NCBI RefSeq assembly: GCF_030272615.1
Contig: NC_081415.1
Span: 103,720,796 to 103,784,795, forward strand
DNA: 64,000 nt
DNA from: Cryptomeria japonica
Lineage: Eukaryota; Streptophyta; Pinopsida; Cupressales; Cupressaceae
Direction: 5' to 3'
A program made the translations under genes and the position numbers. Of this stretch, positions 35,657-48,640 are shown piece by piece; positions within the stretch are counted from its first letter, which is position 1, and each line of letters begins with the position of its first letter. Below the pieces are notes generated by a model, which saw only the letters and a program-made list of their open reading frames with translations, was not told the DNA's origin and ran no database searches.

Positions 35657-37140
35657 AACCCCATTGTTCTTGGTTGCATATGATTTTCTCTTAGACAAGC
35701 ATTGGTAGCTTCCAAGATGGCAAGTGTGGAATGGACTGATGGATAATATGATATGCAAAACTATGCTATGAAAATGATTTCTACGTAATTTCTCAAAAAC
35801 TCTAAAAATGAACTCATGGATGCAAAGATTAAGACTCCTAATTACTATAAGATTAGCTAATATTTTCAAAAATGGCTTAGGAGACCTCTATTTATATATT
35901 TTTGAGTGCATGAGCTTAGGTGGCAAAGATCAACAGTCATGATTAAATCTTGCAATTTGGATGGATACGAGCAAGAGGTTGAGATGTGAGAGATAGACGT
36001 GGAAGATGTTCCTCCTACACCTGCAGGATGGAGGAAAGGGTGGAAGGAGAAGCCAAGTGTCAAAAGGCTCACCTTGACTAAGGATGAAGACTGAGAGAAT
36101 ATAGGATAGTTGGAGAAGATTTAGAGATATGAGGACAAGTGGACTCTACTCCCTCCAAAGATGTAGGAAGGTTGGAGAAAATATAGGGAGGTTGAGGAAG
36201 GTGTGTACGTACACATTATTTGAAGAATGATTTGGAAGTTGAAGATGGTGAATATTCATATTAAAAAAATATTAATATCTTTAGCCACATCATTGCATGA
36301 GTTGGTAAAAAAGGAATATGATGTGGAGATGAGATGAGTTGAAAAACAAAGATTAAATAATTAAGAAATTATTTAATTGATGAGACTATATTATAGTGAA
36401 TAGGAAATAACTAAATATAAGATATTTATTTAATTGGTTTAGAAAAAAGGGATATAAATGAATTAATTAATTAAAATGTTTCAATTAAATTAATTAATAG
36501 AAGAATAAGACTAATGAATTAAATAAATTAATATTTTCAAATTAACTATTTGATAGAAGAAAAATCATTAAATGAATATAAAATATTTATTTAATTGCTC
36601 AGCCACTTTTATGTGTATACATTTTTCCCCTCTTTGAAATGATGTTGAGACAACATTGTTGTAAAGATTAAATCAAGTCTCGATGATGCCCCTAACGAGG
36701 ATAGGATAGCCTGATTGTGTGCCACCTCAGGAGATTGATTGTCAAATTTGGAAAAATTTAATTGAGCGATTAATCTCACGATAATTGATTGAAATGATTT
36801 GATTAAAAATAGGCCCTTCTAATTAAATTTACTTTTGAAAAATAAATAAAATTGCCCCACTTCAAAAAATTAATTACCCTTTCAAAAAATAAAAAAGGTA
36901 ATATAAAAAATAACCTTGGCCAATTTTATCCTCATTTGCAATTTGTCAGCTTTTGGAGAAAAAAGAATTTGGAGTGTTGAGTTGGCAAGATGGTGATCTA
37001 GTATGAGAACGATATATTTGAGCATGTCTGTCGATATCAGATACTTGTTGAGTACGGCCCACCATTGAGTGACCTATCCCGAGCTTAGTTTTTAGCTTTT
37101 CGTACAATTTTTCTATGTTTTTCGAATGATTTAGGGTAGT
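35657..37140 (-). repeat. Element F: 3' LTR-like and internal fragment of an older E-like element
   Basis: The sequence up to about 36619 has the E-like LTR layout, with AATTAATTAAA-rich DNA ending ...GTGTATACA, directly followed by TTTTTCCCCTCTTTGAA. This nearly equals the PPT of E (TTTGCCCCTCTTTGAA), so 36620 onward would be F's internal 3' end. It contains GATGCCCCTAACGAGG, like E's ATGCCCCTAGCGATGAGG. E inserted within or next to this LTR. The outer LTR end was not found. Confidence 0.45.
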
Positions 37141-37817
37141 TTAATATTTTTTTGATTTTCGCATTTTAGTTTCTCGCTTTTGTTTTCTAGTTTAGCGCAT
37201 TTGTTATTTTGGTTAATGCTTTTAGTAGTTTGGTGTATTCCACTTTTATGGTCACGCATTTGTCATGGATGTTACCGCTTTGGTAGGGTTAGCACTTTTA
37301 CCTATTAAGGTTGTGCATATGGTTGGTAGGTTAGTGCATTTGATTGAATTCTAGCCTTTTCCTAGTGTATTCATGCATTTTCTTTGTGGGTTAGCACATT
37401 TGATTGATTTAGTGTCTATGCACTTTATGTTAGCGTTTTTGTTTAGTTGCACAACGTTTTTGTTTAAAGTTAAACTTTTAGATTTTGGCCATGTTTAAAT
37501 TCAATATGATGAATCTGATTAGACATTTTGATGTGTGAATTTGATAGATTAATAGACAGCTGATGATGACTGATCAATAATTTGATTGATTTGATTTGAT
37601 AGACAGATTGTTGATTGATTTCTTGATAGATGTTTTGATCGATATGATAGTTGTTTGTTTACTGATTGATGAGTTGATATGAGCTCGAAGAGACCGATTT
37701 AGTCTTTGATAAAGAGCTTAATATAATGATCATTTGATTGATAGCATGATTTGCTTGATAGATAAGATTTGATTGAAATGTTGATTTGATAGGATAGATG
37801 ATTGATAGACAACTTGT
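37141..37817 (+). repeat. Degenerate minisatellite and GATT-rich leader before the PMD ORF
   Basis: 37170-37460 repeats units of about 25-30 bp built on (TTAG)CGCATTTG / GCACTTTT / GCATTTGATTG, similar in theme to 45380-45620. 37540-37815 is rich in TTGATTGAT and GATAGA. No LTR end or PBS is recognisable here, so G's 5' LTR is missing or too diverged. Confidence 0.5.
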
Positions 37818-39930
37818 TTGATTAAACAGGAGAAACTCGATGTTCTCCAGTGTCGGGAGAAATTCTTGGCCATGCACCATTTAGTTCTAGAGTTGAGTCA
37901 GGATGAGATCAAACACACTGATGTGTGTGATCTACGTCACCTCTTATACATGTCAGATATTACACATAATAGGGGTCTGTTGAACGCATTAGCTGAGAGA
38001 TGGTATAGTGAGCACAACAAATTTCACCTACCCACTGGTGAGATTAGTGTGACGCTAGAGGATTTATATAGGATCCTTAACATCCCTTTTACTAGCGAGC
38101 TTGTCCAGTATGATTACCAGGATCTAGGTGGTACTGAGGCATGCGAGGCAGTGTTTGGAGATCAAAGCATTGATGGCAGAGAGATTCGATGGGAGGATAT
38201 GATCATGCACTATGAGACTCTCTCAGTGATACTCGCAGGCTTGATTGGCAGATTTATCTATCCTGATAGGAGAATGCGAGGTTTTGTTGTTGGATGGGGA
38301 GGCATTCTGCAAAGTATGATGTAGCACTGTACTCATTATGCATAGGGTGTTTGTACGCTTGCACATCTTTATCATGATTTACATCAAGTTGTATATGATG
38401 GCGGAGCTAGTCTCTCTACTGGATGCACACTCCTTTAGGTATGTTGTTGGGAGCACATTGTTGTTACTCGGTCAGTGCATGATAGAGTTAGAGGTGATGG
38501 TCAATTATTTGTCTATTTGTACAGAGGTATCATTACTTAGCATAAGTTGGGTAAGCTCGAGTATCGGAGATGGGTACTTGATTCCATGGATACTGTTATT
38601 TGGAGGCCTTATATTCATTGTGAGCCATGGTTAGAGGACACTCGCATTTTGCCATTGATTTTGCAGAGTAGATATCTGATCGGTTGCACTCCTTTTATCA
38701 TTGAGAGGCAGTTATTTGGTCGCATTTTGAGATAGTTTGGTATTATTCAACATATGCCTACTGGAGTGACCATGTATGCATAAGCATACAAGGACAAACA
38801 AAATTGGGGTCCTTCATTATCTTTTGATGTAGCATACACAGAGTTTTTGGCCATTCCTATTGTTGCCTATGATTTGAGACCACATATTTTGGATGCGGGG
38901 ATCACAATAGATTATGCATAGTACCTTCTTACACACCCATTCCTTCGCATCACTGATCCTGCAGACCCTTCTCCTAGCTTGAGAGATGAGGAGTCAGATT
39001 TTGATGATCTTGTTGTTAGGAGGTGGAGACAGAGACAAGAGCTCAAATTTGCTCATGAGGCTAGAGGAGATGAGGGGGATAATGGTGAGATGGTCGAGGA
39101 TGGAGATGAGGATGGAAAGGAGGCAGGGTTCGAGTCTGAGGGGGACCTTTGGATAGATTGGTTAGGTTGGCAGGGTAGGGAGGGAACTTCCTATGGCAAG
39201 GAGAGATGCAGGCCAGATTGGGAGGGATGCAGGAAGAGGAGAGATTGGAGAAGTGAGAGGATTACCTTCTCCTAGATTGGGCAGAGGTGGTGGATTGGGA
39301 AGAGGTCAGGGGAGGGGGATTGATTTTGGGTATATTTGTCCAAATCCTGGGGTGATAGAAGCATAGGGAGGTTGGGATGAGGGTGAGGAGGAATCTGAGG
39401 AGCATGTGCCACTCCCTTGTTGATGGATCATGAGATCCACGCTGGTTCAAACTCCAGTAAGTGGAGAGACAGGAGAAAGGGCTGATGAGGAGGGTATGCA
39501 GGATATACCTCAGCAGGATGTACCCCAACAGGAGACCATGGACAACCTCAGAGAAAATATTGATCATCTTAGAGTAGAGATACAGGCTCTCACTATTGAG
39601 AAAGATAGAGCTTTGAGGATACATTGAGATGTACATGATACACTTGATCATATACAGGGGGTTGGTTCTAGCACACTCTCAGCCGACACTGTTAGGGCAT
39701 TAGTCTGGGTTGGGAAGGAGACAATGCATTTACGGTGGTTATATGAGGATTTGGTCTCAAAGAGCCAGAGAGAAGATAGTTATGAGAATATAGTCAAGAT
39801 GGATACTAGCAATGGTGGGGTTATGGGGCCTCCTTAGAGGCATCACAAAGCAGGGCCATCTAGTAGGTCTTCTCATCCACATCCATGGAGATGAACAAAT
39901 TCGGGTTGGAGTGACACAGGGCATCCTTGA
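37818..39930 (+). pseudogene. Plant mobile domain (PMD) ORF of element G
   Basis: PMD (aminotransferase-like, Pfam PF10536 type), known in plant MAIL/MAIN proteins and in transposons. First frame 37818-38324 contains LLNALAERWYSEHNKFHLP and GEISVTLEDLYRILNIPF, the characteristic PMD start. Frameshifts near 38290 and 38540 lead to WRPYIHCEPW, LPLILQSRYLIGCTPFIIERQL and a Pro-ending segment near 38940, the usual PMD second half. Then come an acidic tail, a Gly/Arg-rich piece (GLGRGQGRG in another frame), and a short coiled coil (39538-39620, DNLRENIDHLRVEIQAL). It sits in the gag position upstream of protease; no capsid or zinc knuckle is visible. The 5' flank is not a recognisable LTR, so a separately inserted PMD gene is an alternative. 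Confidence 0.75.
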
Positions 39931-40400
39931 TTTGGGACTTGAGTTATTTTATGAGACATTATATGCTATTGATTATTGCTTTGATATCATTGTATACTTG
40001 GACTTTTTATGTTTATGATGATATGCAGACATGGACTCTATATGATACTTTGATTCGTGATTTATTATGCATGCTGCTCCATATGATGATGACCTCTATG
40101 ACTTATATGCATTGATAACATGGATGATGCTATGATGATCTTTTCTCATCTTTGTGTTTCATGATGCTCTATATTCCTTGATGATATGATGATGATCTTT
40201 ATGAAAAGATGCTATCTAAGACCTATATGATCTATATATGATGATGATGATGATGATGATGTTATGATTTTATCTCTAACTTGTATGATCTATATGGTGA
40301 TGATGATGTTATGATAAAATGATTTAAATGATGAAATGTAATGATCGATATGAAAATGCTTATAATGATGACTTATGCAATGGATGTTTATTTATATTCC
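39931..40400 (+). other. ATG/GAT-rich spacer between PMD and protease
   Basis: No frame. Low-complexity ATGATG tracts including an (ATG)n microsatellite at about 40237-40262. Resembles a 3'-UTR-like or scar region. Confidence 0.55.
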
Positions 40401-43400
40401 ATGATGTACATGCATATGATAGGTGGTATCTCTTGTTCAGTGTTATTTGATTCTGGAGCGTTAGACTCTTTTATTTCTCCTTTTCTAGTAGAGTGATGTG
40501 GGGTTGCTATGGCAAAGCAAGATGATAGGTGGCAGGTAGAGTTAGCTATGGGATCCAAAGTAATAGTGGATTCCCTTATGCTCAATTGTCCTTTAGTCTT
40601 AGGAGATTGTCATACTTCTATAGATCTTCATGTTATGTCTTTGGGATCTTATGATGTGGTTCTTGGTATGGATTGGCTTGGATCTCACCAAGTGTAGATA
40701 GATTGTAGAGGTAAGAGAGTGCAATGGATGCATGATAGTGGGAAGAGTGTGGAGATTGTAGGTATTCAGAGACCTATCTCTCTTCGCATGATTTATACTA
40801 TGCAGACGAAGAGGTGTGCACGTAAGGGTTGCCATTTGTTTGTAGTTAGAGTGAAGGATATGGATGAGGGAGTTGGCTCAGAGGATTTATTGCAGCAACA
40901 TCCCATTCTTCAGGAGTTTGCAGATATTTTTCCTAGTGAGATTTCTAGTATGCCCCCTCGGTGAGATATAGATTTCAGGATTGATTTGGTGCCAGGCGCT
41001 GAGCCTATTTCTAAAGCTCTTTATTGGATGACCGCGTAGGAGTTGAATGAGTTGAGGGTTCAGTTAGAGGATTTGTTGGCGAAGGGGTTTATTCATCCTA
41101 GGGTGTCCCCTTGGGGTGCACCTGTGTTATTTGTGAAGAAGAAGGACGGGTCTCTTCGATTATGCAATGATTACAGATAGCTTAATAAGGTGACGGTGAA
41201 GAACCGATATCCCTTGCCTCGGATAGATGATTTATTTGACCAGATTAAGGATGCCAAAATCTTCTCTAAGATTGACCTTAAGTCCAGGTATCACCAGTTG
41301 AGGATTTAGGAGGCGAACATTCATCGTACAGATTTTCACACTAGATATGGTCATTATGAGTTCACATTGGTACCTTTTGGTCTCACGAATGCACCTTCAG
41401 TTTTCATGAGCTTGATGAATGGTGTATTCAAGTTGTATTTGGATAGATTTGTATTAGTATTTTTGGATGATATTTTGATTTATTTGAGATCAGTTGAGGA
41501 GCACTAGGATCATGTGAGGCAAGTTTTGCTGTGTCTTAGGGAGAATCATCTATATGCCAATTTGCCGAAGTGTGAGTTCTTCCAGACAAAGGTGAGGTAT
41601 CTAGGTCATGTGATTTCTGGAGAAGGTACCATAGTTGACCCCTCAAAGATTTAGGTGATTGGCCAGCACCCACTAATGTGTGAGAGGTGCATAGTTTCAT
41701 GGGGTTAGTAGGATATTATCATAGATATGTTCAGAATTTCTCCAAGATAGCTCATCCTATCACTTCTCTTCAGAGAAAAGGGAAGAAGTTAGTTTGGACA
41801 GAGCAGTGTGAGACAACATTTCAGATCCTTAAGGAGCATTTGACTAGTGCACCTATTTTAGCAGTGTCAGATCCTTTGGGGAATTTTGTGGTGTGCACAA
41901 ATGCTTCTTTGGAGGGTATAGGAGCAGTGTTGATGCAAGATGGTCGTGTGATTGTATATGAGTCATGTAAACTTAAGAATCATGAGCAGAATTATCCCAC
42001 CCATGATCTTGAGTTAGCGGTAGTGTTTCATGCTTTGGTTAGATGGAGGCACTTTCTTCTTGGACATAGATTTGAGTTGCACAGTGATCATCACAGTTTG
42101 TAGTATATCTTCACGCAGCCAAATTTGAATGCTAGGCAAAGGTGTTGGATGGAGTTCTTATGTGAGTATGAATTTGAGGTGAGATATATTCAAGGTAAGG
42201 AGAATGTGGTAGTAGATGCATTGAGTCGCAGGAGACATGAGATTTCAGCAATGTCTCTTAGTGTGGATTTGAGGAGCCATATTTTTAGTGCCCTTCCTTC
42301 AGATGTATGGTATCAGGAGATTATTGTAGATTTTATGGCATGTTGCCTAGAGTGTCAGCGAGTGAAGGCAGAGCATTAGCATCCCGCAGGATTATTACAA
42401 TCATATTTGGTTCCAGGATGTAAATGGATATTATATCTATGGATTTTATAGTTGGATTACCCATGTTTTCATGTTGTCATGATGCTATTATGGTCACTAT
42501 AGATAGATTGACCAAATTAGTACACTTTTCTCCAATCAGGTCTTTGTATACAGCAGCAACAGTAGCTCGGGTTTTCTTGGAGGGAGTTGTGAGGTTGCAT
42601 AGTATTCCTCAGCGGATCATATCAGATCATGATCCAATGTTCACATCAGCATTTTGGACAACTCTTCAGCATTATTTGGGTACGCAGTTGAACTTTAGTT
42701 CAACTTATCACCCCGAGATAGATGGACAGACAGAGAGGATGAACCATGTTTTGGAGGATATGTTGAGGATGTACATGATGGATCAGCAGTCTCGTTGGGA
42801 GGATTATCTCTATTTGGTTGAGTTTGCATAGAATAATGATTATCGTAGCTCGATTGGTATGTCTTCTTATCAGGCATTATATGGTAGACCATGTCGCACA
42901 CCCTTGAGTTGGGATCATTTAGAGGATAGAGTGTGTATTGGATCAGAGATGTTGCAGGATTTGGAGGAGCAGGTGGCTTGCATTAGAGAGCATTTGTTGG
43001 CCGCTTAGGATAGACAGAAGAAATATGTGCATGCTCATCGAGTGGACAGGCAATTTTCTATTGGTGATAGGGTATTTCTGAGAGTTCACCCATGAAAGAG
43101 TCTGATCCGTTACGGAAAAGGCTCTAAGTTGGTGCCTCGATTTGTTGGACCTTTCAAGATTTTGGAGTGGATTGGTCTTGTGGCTTACCACCTTGCCTTG
43201 CCTCCTAGCTTGTCCCGCATCCATGATGTCTTTTATGTTTCAGTTTTGAGGTTATATCATCCTGATATTTTGCATGTGTTGGATTGGAATGCTTTACAAG
43301 TTGAGGATGGGAAGCTTTCTATGGAGCCCGTGCGCATTCTTTAGCACACAGAGATGTCCCTCAGAGGTTAGACCATAGAACAGTTAAGGGTTCAGTGGGA

Positions 43401-43488
43401 TCCGATTGATGATTCTTCAACTACATGGGAGGATGCAGTGTAGGTGAGAGAATTATATTCCTATTTGTTCTCAAGCTTCCAGGAGTAA
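40401..43488 (+). pseudogene. Ty3/gypsy pol of element G (protease-RT-RNase H-integrase-chromodomain-like)
   Basis: Protease with LFDSGALDSFISP and VVLGMDWL. RT with [33 protein letters not shown] and catalytic FLDDILIY (about 41460). A frameshift near 41665 leads to RNase H (FMGLVGYYHRYVQNFS; CTNASLEGIGAVL, where the first catalytic Asp of the usual TDAS is now Asn; HDLELAVVFHALVRWRHFLLG). The integrase zinc region is deleted between LPSDVWYQEI and ACCLECQRVKAEH, removing the two His. The rve core keeps D (MDFIVGLP), D (ISDHDPMFTS) and E (DGQTERMN). The C-terminus has RIHDVFYVSVLR and a chromodomain-like WDPIDDSSTTWEDA. Many stops; inactive. Confidence 0.93.
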
Positions 43489-43496
43489 GCCTAGGC

Positions 43497-43510
43497 AAAG
43501 TGGGGGAGGA
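43497..43510 (+). other. Polypurine tract of element G
   Basis: AAAGTGGGGGAGGA directly before TGTAGTGTCC, nine bases after the pol stop at 43486-43488. Confidence 0.8.
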
Positions 43511-46500
43511 TGTAGTGTCCACCCTTGATTTGACTTATTTTGACTAGAGTTGACTTTTATATTATGCTTGATAGACTTATCTAGACTATATTTTGATGAT
43601 TTGGCTGATGATTACTCATGTGCTTCAGTGACTTATGATTGATGTTAGACACTATTGGACATATGCTATTTTGATTATCTATATGGATGTTGGTACTATC
43701 ATGATTGATCATGTGATTTGGTGATATATGTACTCAATGGATTTTATATGCTCACTATGTGATGGATTATTGATAGATTAGATTTATCATGGTTTTGATG
43801 ATGATTATGATTATGTTAACCCTATTTCATGACTACATATGATGAAATGTTTATGAGATGTATTTGACTATTGTTTGAATGTCTTCATGATAGAGACGAT
43901 TCTACATCACTCATTGCAAGTGGGATGTGTCATCACGATTCTCTATCACTTGCTTGTTCTATATATGTATATGTATATGTGGTATTTTCGTTTTGTGGTT
44001 GCAGGATTTTGGAAGTACCAGACATCAACTCCACTTGGCTTCACAGGTTTGAGCGTGTCTTTAGTTTCAATGGCTTATGTGGTTCGAAGATGACATGAGT
44101 TCCCCTCACATACTCTAGGTCTAAGTTGTTCACCGTGAGCAGTCAGCGTCTTGGCATAGTTCGCCATGTCAGTTAGTAAGCTTGGTCTTTTGGTATTGTG
44201 AGTTCAGTTTATGTGGGTTGATTTACTTGTTTATGTTAAGAGTAATTATGTGTCTTTGATGTGTAGTTTTATATTTGGTAATGTTTATTTTAATATATTT
44301 AATTTATAAGTTTTGAATATTTATATTTATTTGATAATTAATATTTATTGATTTTATGATTATTTATTATTTGATAAGCTTTATTGTTGTTTAATATTTA
44401 TTTAATATTTGTGATTTAATCTTTAATGGTATTTGATTATTTAATTATTTATTTACTTTATATGGTTTAATAATTAATTGATATCTTACATTTATTTGGT
44501 TCTTTAATTTATTTTATTAGCTTTTGGTTTATTTGATTTTAATCCCCATTTGGATTATTTATTTACAGCTTATATTTATTTAATAGTTTGACTTGTATTC
44601 CTAAGTGGGGTGTATGAACACATTAAATTAAATAAAGAAATAAAAACAATCCCACTTAGTTGAATAAGTACATTTTATTTACCTTACCTACCCTTCACTC
44701 TCATTGGTTAAATTCAAAATGGGTGAATAAATTATATTATATGATGGGTTGGTAAAATATACTCCAAAACTGAATATTTTGATTGGCCGAGATTGAGGCT
44801 AGGGTTTTTGGATTATTGTTGCTTTTTATTTTCATTCTTGTGAAGTTTTTTGGGTTGGTTGGCTCTTCTCTGGAAATTTCTCCAGCAAGTTTTCTTCTTG
44901 GTTTTGGATTTCTTCTCTCTTGGATTTGGCTGGAGCTTGGATTGGATTTGGTCTGGTTGTGGGAGCTCTTCTTTAGCTTCAAACCATTACTTCAAGTTTC
45001 AGGTTCGAGTTCTTCTCTTTGCATTTTGGTTTTCAATGGCTTCTCTGTGTATGCATCGTGTCTGCATTTTTTTTGGGTATTGGATTGAAATAATGTTTTA
45101 TTCTATAGTTTTATTATTGTGGAAAGGAAATATTTGGGAAGGAAACTTTAGTTTATATAGTTGTTGGGAGATTTATTTTGGTTTTCCCTTGTCTGCATTT
45201 CACGGCTCTGTGAGAAATTTTGTGAAGTTATTTGATTAAATCTTGGTTTATAGGTTGAGTGATTTTATTGTGTTTATACCCAAGAATTCCTTATTTCTGG
45301 GCATTTCTTTTCATATGTTTTTCGAGCCCTTTCATTAAGTCTGTATTTTATTATTTTACCTGAAAGTTTTCTAAATTTTCAGTAAGTCTTGTGCAAAAGC
45401 ATTGTTTCTACAAAAGCGTTGTCCTGTATTGCATTTGCGTTGTTCTGTGATACATTTGCGCAACATAAGCGTTGTCTTAGGATACATAAGCGTGAATCTA
45501 GAAACATAAGTGTTGTCTTAGGATGCATATGCACGATTCTGGAACACATAAGTGTTGTTCTGTGTTGCATTTGCGTTGTTCTGCATGGCATAAGCATTGT
45601 CTTGCGGGGCAAAAGTGCTAATCTATCTGTGTTTTGTATTTTCCCAGTTTTGGTCATTTTTGAAGCATTTTCCCGAATTGATTTTTGTACCAAAGGCATT
45701 ATTTGAGGTCTGTTAATATTTTCCAGTTTTGGGTTTGATTAGTTTTGATGCATTTTGATGGTTTTGAGTATATTTGTTTCTCTATGTATTATGGATATTT
45801 TAGACTCTCTTCCATGTGGATAGGCCATGGATGATTGAGATTATTTTTGTGCCGTTTGGACCAACAAGTGTGTAGGCCTTGTTGTGATGTTATTCTTTAT
45901 TTGATGGCAGCATTTAATGGCTTGATATGTGTTTGTTATTGCTAGCCAAGAGGCTCATTTTGTTATATTGATGGTGTATATGTTGTTGTAGCCTTGTTTA
46001 TGTTGTTAGAGTATGTGTGGAAGTTGTTGGCTGCTTTGAGTATTATTTTTATGGAATTATGTTGGTAGAGCCTCTTGTGATTTATTGTTAGGCCATGTTA
46101 GGAGGAGTGGGCTTCCTTGTGATAACCAGGATCACGAGAGATAGGATTGCATGAGGTTCCTTGTAAGGATGCATGAAGTCTAGACCACTAGGGCACATTG
46201 GAGTTTTCCATGATTTGTAAACAAGTGATAACCTAATAATTGATGGGCTGGGTAGTTAGATTAATTAATAAGATGATAAATTGATTTGTGCCTCATGACT
46301 TAGTCCTAGGGAGGATGTTTTAGGATAAGCATGAGAAGGCCATGAAGATGGTAAGCTAATCTCCCTTAGTCTCTCATAGGTTGAGATGGCTCCACATGTC
46401 CATCAAGCTAGTGTCTTGTGTTATTATGTTATTATGTTATTATGTTATGAGGATGGCATGTGATGAAACTCCACTCCTAAATGTGTTTCCCCTTTATGAT

Positions 46501-47572
46501 TAATGATTATGCTTATTGAATGCATTTTTGTCTTGATGAGTTTTATGCCTCTGGGAGTTTATTCTTGTTGTATTGTGCGGGTTATTTCTTGAGAGTCCTT
46601 GTGTGGTTAGTCTCTTTGGTTAAAGTGTCAGCTTTGATTTAGAGTGTGTATTGGGACCTTGTGTCATCTCCTAGCATGGGGAGTGGTTCCTTTGGTTCCA
46701 CATGGTCGGGAGGTTGGTGTTTTTAGCCATTGGGATGCTCTCTTGGATTCTTCTTGCATGGATGTGGATTCTTCTTCATGATGTACTATGGATGTACCTT
46801 GTAGCAGATTTATGTAATGGATAAGATAGAATGCATGTAATGTAACATTCTTGTATATAGTATATGGATTCTTGTAGTAGAAAGAGCTATGCTCATGATG
46901 TATTTAATGTACTCGTATTTGTAAGATGAATTGTAGCTAGAAATTGAAATTTAGGTATATTATATTTGTACTATTGTAGAGATGTGATCTTATGAATCAT
47001 GGAATTAAGTCAATTATAGTTGGAATAGAATGGAATTTTACTATGGATTAGTTGTATTAATTTATGGAATGTTTAGAGGCTAGTTAGAATGTTAAATAAT
47101 CTTGAAAGAGGAATATTCGTAGATTAATAAGTGAATATGTTAGAAGATGTTGATTGGTTCTAGTAGAGATGAATGATTCATATATATGCATTGGTAGAAA
47201 GGAAATTATGCATATCATGAGGAATAAGTAATGTTGTAGTTTTCATATCTCATGGTTAAAGAGTTAGAATGCAATGCATTAATGAAGGTGAAATATACAT
47301 ATAGTGTGTGTAGTATGTTATTGTGGAAATGAATTAAGTAGTGATGTTAAATTACCCTAGAGAAAGATTATTGATGTTGTGTTATTTCCACTTGCATTGA
47401 TTGATGAAATGAGCACTCATGTATGTGAATATTGGTTGATTGATTAATGAATGGTAAATATATGGAGATGTTATATGTTGCATTAGCTGTTATTAGATGT
47501 TAATTAAGAAAAAAATTATCTCTATTTGTATATTATTGTTTAGTTTCTTTAGGGTATTTTGGCGGGCATTAC
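43511..47572 (+). repeat. 3' LTR of element G (long, ~4.06 kb; right end inferred)
   Basis: Begins TGTAGTGTCCACCC right after the PPT. I place the end at GGCGGGCATTACA (47572) because the following DNA changes to sequence resembling the internal part of E-like elements. AT-rich 44270-44560, TATA-like TTATATTATATG near 44733, minisatellite 45380-45620, and a TTATG microsatellite at about 46416-46450. No matching 5' LTR exists in the window, so the length rests on one copy. Confidence 0.55.
45380..45620 (+). repeat. Minisatellite inside the G LTR
   Basis: About ten degenerate units of 22-26 bp of the form CATAAGCGTTGTCTTAGGATA / CATTTGCGTTGTTCTGTG. GCGTTGT is the conserved core. It retains CpGs in an otherwise CpG-poor stretch. 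Confidence 0.75.
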
Positions 47573-48640
47573 AGCCATTCCTCACATGCTTTCTTGTAAT
47601 AGTGTTTGATTTCATCATTGAGATTTTAAAATATTGTAAGAAAAATACAAGCAACTTGACATAATGATTCAAGCCAGCCTAAGTACTTCTTACATGAATT
47701 TTGATATAGTTAATACAAACAAATTGATATGATGAACCAAGTTAACCTGAGTATTTCTTGCAAAACAGACAAGGATTATCCCATTTCATGCATGACTCAA
47801 AACGTCATCCATGATCTTTTGCCGATCATATCCTTAGACGAGTACATACCTTACTAATAGATAAACCACAGACAACAAACAAAGAAAATAAGCATGCCCC
47901 ATCATAGCTCCTCTAGTCATGGACATCATTGAGTTGCATAGGGTACATGATTAGCAAAAATCAAGATATAAACATTGAATCATGTATGTCGCACATATGT
48001 TCTCATAGTCATTAACTGATATAATCATCTTGATGAATGATCATTGATAATCCTTCATTACTTTCTAGTTAAATATTTGTATTTTGAGTTTCATGATTCA
48101 GTTATTACAAATGTCTTGATCTTCATTGCCTTGTCGCCTATTTCAAAACCCTAGGTGTTTTTGGTTTTTCTAAGTTTTTGAATGTTTTTGGATTTTTTGA
48201 AGCTTTTAAAGATATCCTTAGAAAAAATATTTTAGGATTTTGCCCCCAGCGGAAACAAACTTTATTATGGATATAAAAAGGATAATCCAAACCATAGTGG
48301 GATGTAAATGCAGATATAATTGACTGATAAAATCCAAGATAGTGACTACGCTAAGTATGTCAAAGATTGATAATTGTTGATAAGCTACATATTTCCTGCT
48401 AATGGTTCGAAGCAATGAAAGAAAAAGATGAAATGGATACACAAGGATAGATGGATGTGATAGGATGGATAGATATGCAAAGTGGTCTCATAGATGGAAG
48501 AACCTACTTTCAAATAGCACTTGTTTACCAGGTTTTCACCATCTCAATTTATTGCATTTTGTTACCTTGTCATTCATCCCTCATAACAAGAGTGAGTTGC
48601 CTTGCAAAATTTTTAGTTGAGTCCTTATCTTGTTAAAAAT
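47573..48640 (-). other. Element F, second internal fragment (E-like, non-coding)
   Basis: Shares short blocks with E's internal region in the same order: CATATCCTTAGA (47827; E 28227), ACAAAGAAAATA...ATGCCCC (47879; E 28444), GCTCCTCTAGTCA (47909; E 28471), TTTTGCCCCCAGC (48238), and GTTTACCAGGTTTTCACC (48523; E 28908). This supports an older E-like element cut by G. No frame. Confidence 0.5.

Noticed and set aside
40237-40262. (ATG)n run as a functional repeat
   Set aside because: Simple microsatellite in an ATG-rich spacer; no further structure.
44783-45239. Hydrophobic ORFs resembling membrane proteins
   Set aside because: Overlapping frames in a T/G-rich part of the G LTR, just after a TATA-like box; composition explains the hydrophobicity.
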